Shown: positions 5,579 to 5,671 of the stretch, piece after piece
How the letters are laid out: the number at the start of each line of letters is the position of its first letter
Numbering within the stretch: position 1 is the first letter of the stretch
Source: JAVBSX01 sp031549565
GTDB lineage: Bacteria > Planctomycetota > Planctomycetia > Pirellulales > Thermoguttaceae
Direction of reading: 5' to 3'
DNA length: 5,671 nucleotides
NCBI GenBank assembly: GCA_031549565.1
Contig: JAVBPO010000175.1
Coordinates: 1-5,671, forward strand
Position numbers and translations under genes: made by a program
The notes under the pieces: generated by a model
Database searches by the model: none
Told to the model about the DNA's origin: nothing
The model's input: the letters and a program-made list of their open reading frames with translations, nothing else

Positions 5579-5671
5579 GTCATGCTGAGGTATTCCGAAG
5601 CATCTGGTTTCAAGCCGTGTTCGCAACATAATGCGTGTTGCCGGATGCACCAGATTCTTCCCTCCGTGAGT
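5579..5671 (+). repeat. Dispersed imperfect palindromic repeat, copy C (cut by window end)
   Basis: The element begins with GTCATGCTGAGG and continues past the window end. Positions 5602-5671 match copy A 43-112 at 69 of 70 bases, the single difference being C at 5661 for A at 102. The core stem GCAACA/TGTTGC and the side hairpin (CTC-CGT-GAG) are kept. The left arm (5579-5607, 29 nt) differs from copy A's and resembles the reverse complement of copy B's short right arm (GAGGTA, TCCGAAG). This shows that two arm variants exist. The missing end should read like copy A 113-131. Confidence 0.88.

Noticed and set aside
5403..5588. 61-codon + strand frame upstream of polA
   Set aside because: It begins with GTG, lacks a ribosome binding site and recognisable motifs, and ends inside repeat copy C.
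1..5671. Defence system, CRISPR array, tRNA, rRNA or prophage genes
   Set aside because: No regularly spaced repeats, no cloverleaf or rRNA signatures, and only three convincing genes, all of ordinary chromosomal families.

Overview
The window looks like chromosomal DNA of a planctomycete (Planctomycetota). This is inferred from three things. The N-terminal block of the DNA polymerase I (PEMSSPQGEPVGAVFGFARD) resembles planctomycetal PolA as I remember it. The window carries a secreted FG-GAP/VCBS propeller protein of a kind abundant in that phylum. None of the three start codons has a strong Shine-Dalgarno sequence. No database search was possible, so the phylum is a reasoned guess.

Layout. 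Positions 1-302 hold no convincing gene: a 111-bp imperfect palindromic repeat (copy A, 21-131), then a leader with a terminator-like stem, a weak -10 candidate and a small GC-rich hairpin. A short-chain dehydrogenase/reductase (SDR) gene follows on the + strand (303-1094). It converges, across only 61 bp, on a - strand gene for a secreted seven-bladed FG-GAP/VCBS propeller (1156-2322). Between that gene and polA lie 228 bp containing a diverged, inverted second copy of the repeat (copy B, 2391-2503). A complete three-domain DNA polymerase I gene (polA) fills 2551-5328 on the - strand. Its upstream region (5329-5578) has a promoter candidate and an inverted repeat. The window ends inside a third repeat copy (copy C, from 5579), in the same orientation as copy A and identical to it at 69 of 70 aligned positions.

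Function. The three genes do not form an obvious pathway: a cytoplasmic oxidoreductase of unknown substrate, an exported calcium-loop propeller, and the repair/Okazaki-processing polymerase. They look like ordinary, separately transcribed chromosomal genes. I see no phage, toxin-antitoxin, CRISPR or other defence system.

The most interesting material is non-genic or embedded structure. One is the modular palindromic repeat that punctuates the intergenic regions, with a side hairpin on only one arm. The other is a palindrome-rich, low-complexity segment (about 4331-4455) lying in frame inside polA, exactly at the linker between the 5' nuclease and the 3'-5' exonuclease domains. It is reminiscent in principle of palindromic elements that insert within reading frames.
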